In this document: piece after piece, positions 5,286-5,659 of the stretch | Numbering within the stretch: position 1 is the first letter of the stretch | How the letters are laid out: every line of letters starts with the position of its first letter | Origin: Candidatus Methanophagaceae archaeon | GTDB lineage: Archaea > Halobacteriota > Syntropharchaeia > Alkanophagales > Methanospirareceae | Length of the DNA: 5,659 bases | Reading direction: 5' to 3' | Assembly: GCA_013374505.1 (NCBI GenBank) | Contig: QENJ01000119.1 | Span: forward strand, 1 to 5,659 | Notes under the pieces: generated by a model | What the model saw: only the letters and a program-made list of their open reading frames with translations | Told to the model about the DNA's origin: nothing | Database searches by the model: none | Position numbers and translations under genes: made by a program

Positions 5286-5659
5286 ATGAAAAGCAACATG
5301 TACATCTTTCTTGACGAGTCAGGCGACTTAGGGTTCACAGAAAAGTCGGAACAGTATTTTGTGATAGCAATTTTAATTACAAGAGATAAGAAACCCATTG
5401 AGAATTGTATCAAAAGAATAAGGCAAAGAGGATTACCTAAAAAATATAAGAAGATCTCCGAATTGAAATTTAGAAATTCCAATACCATCATAAGAAAATC
5501 AGTTCTTGAATGTCTTTCTAGAAGAGAGATTGAAATTTCATACATTGTGCTAAATAAAAGGCGAATATACCCACATCTTCAAGATAAAAAGAACATCGTA
5601 TATAATTATATCACTTCTTTTCTATTACAGAAGGTATTGAGTGAAGAGAGCGGTAAAAT
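5286..5659 (+). CDS. DUF3800 family protein (3' end missing)
   Basis: An ATG at 5286 opens a frame that runs to the window end, giving 124 codons. The N-terminus YIFLDESGDLGF (residues 6-17) is the signature of DUF3800, whose conserved acidic D10-E11-S12-G13-D14 is thought to belong to an RNase H-like fold. The SELKF segment (58-62) also fits the family. Family members are usually about 200-260 residues, so roughly half is visible. A second ATG at 5298 (giving MYIFLDESGD) is an equally good start, and neither has a clear ribosome binding site. The function is not established; these genes often occur in mobile and defence-rich regions. The base composition (30% G+C in one sampled line) differs sharply from the HdrD-like gene 70 bases upstream, so it is probably a separate acquisition and not an operon partner. 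Confidence 0.85.
   Translation, partial: MKSNMYIFLDESGDLGFTEKSEQYFVIAILITRDKKPIENCIKRIRQRGLPKKYKKISELKFRNSNTIIRKSVLECLSRREIEISYIVLNKRRIYPHLQDKKNIVYNYITSFLLQKVLSEESGK

Noticed and set aside
5261..5545. 94-codon minus-strand open frame at the right end
   Set aside because: It overlaps the plus-strand DUF3800 gene, whose DESGD signature is clear, and itself shows no motif.

Overview
The window looks like an accessory (defence/mobile) neighbourhood around one redox gene, from an anaerobic prokaryote, more likely a euryarchaeon of methanogen or ANME type than a bacterium. The archaeal reading rests on three things: a heterodisulfide-reductase-type protein with two CCG cysteine motifs, a GGTGA-type ribosome binding site, and a BRE/TATA-like element upstream of it. 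None is conclusive, because CCG-domain proteins are also common in anaerobic bacteria. Hand counts on sampled 60-base lines give about 43% G+C in the restriction gene, 23-27% in the small gene beside it, about 52% in the redox gene and 30% in the last gene, so the window is a mosaic.

Layout. Positions 1-80 (minus strand) hold the first 26 codons of an unidentified gene that leaves the window. Positions 179-3430 (minus) encode a 1083-residue single-chain type IIG (Eco57I-like) restriction-modification enzyme: an N-terminal PD-(D/E)XK nuclease, a gamma-class N6-adenine methyltransferase and a C-terminal TaqI-like target-recognition region. Seventeen bases upstream of it, positions 3448-3972 (minus) encode a 174-residue protein of the uncharacterised DUF6155 type; the two genes look like one operon. 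Positions 3973-4369 are a 397-base non-coding stretch separating the minus-strand block from the plus-strand genes. It carries an imperfect palindrome resembling an integron attC site, two 24-base direct repeats, a perfect 15-base palindrome, a 14-codon ORF with a very strong Shine-Dalgarno sequence, and an archaeal-type promoter candidate. Positions 4370-5215 (plus) encode a 281-residue HdrD-like protein with both CCG domains intact but without the N-terminal ferredoxin domain usual in that family. Positions 5286-5659 (plus) are the 5' part of a DUF3800 gene that runs off the end.

How the parts fit. The restriction enzyme is self-contained and would methylate and cleave DNA alone. The co-directional DUF6155 gene could be an accessory or simply a passenger. 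DUF3800 proteins are also frequent in variable genome regions. The HdrD-like protein is a metabolic outsider, presumably handling electrons through non-cubane [4Fe-4S] clusters with a partner not encoded here. The most unusual points are the attC-like palindrome next to a low-G+C small gene, the missing ferredoxin domain, and an in-frame stop just after a perfectly placed overlapping start codon between DUF6155 and the restriction gene.
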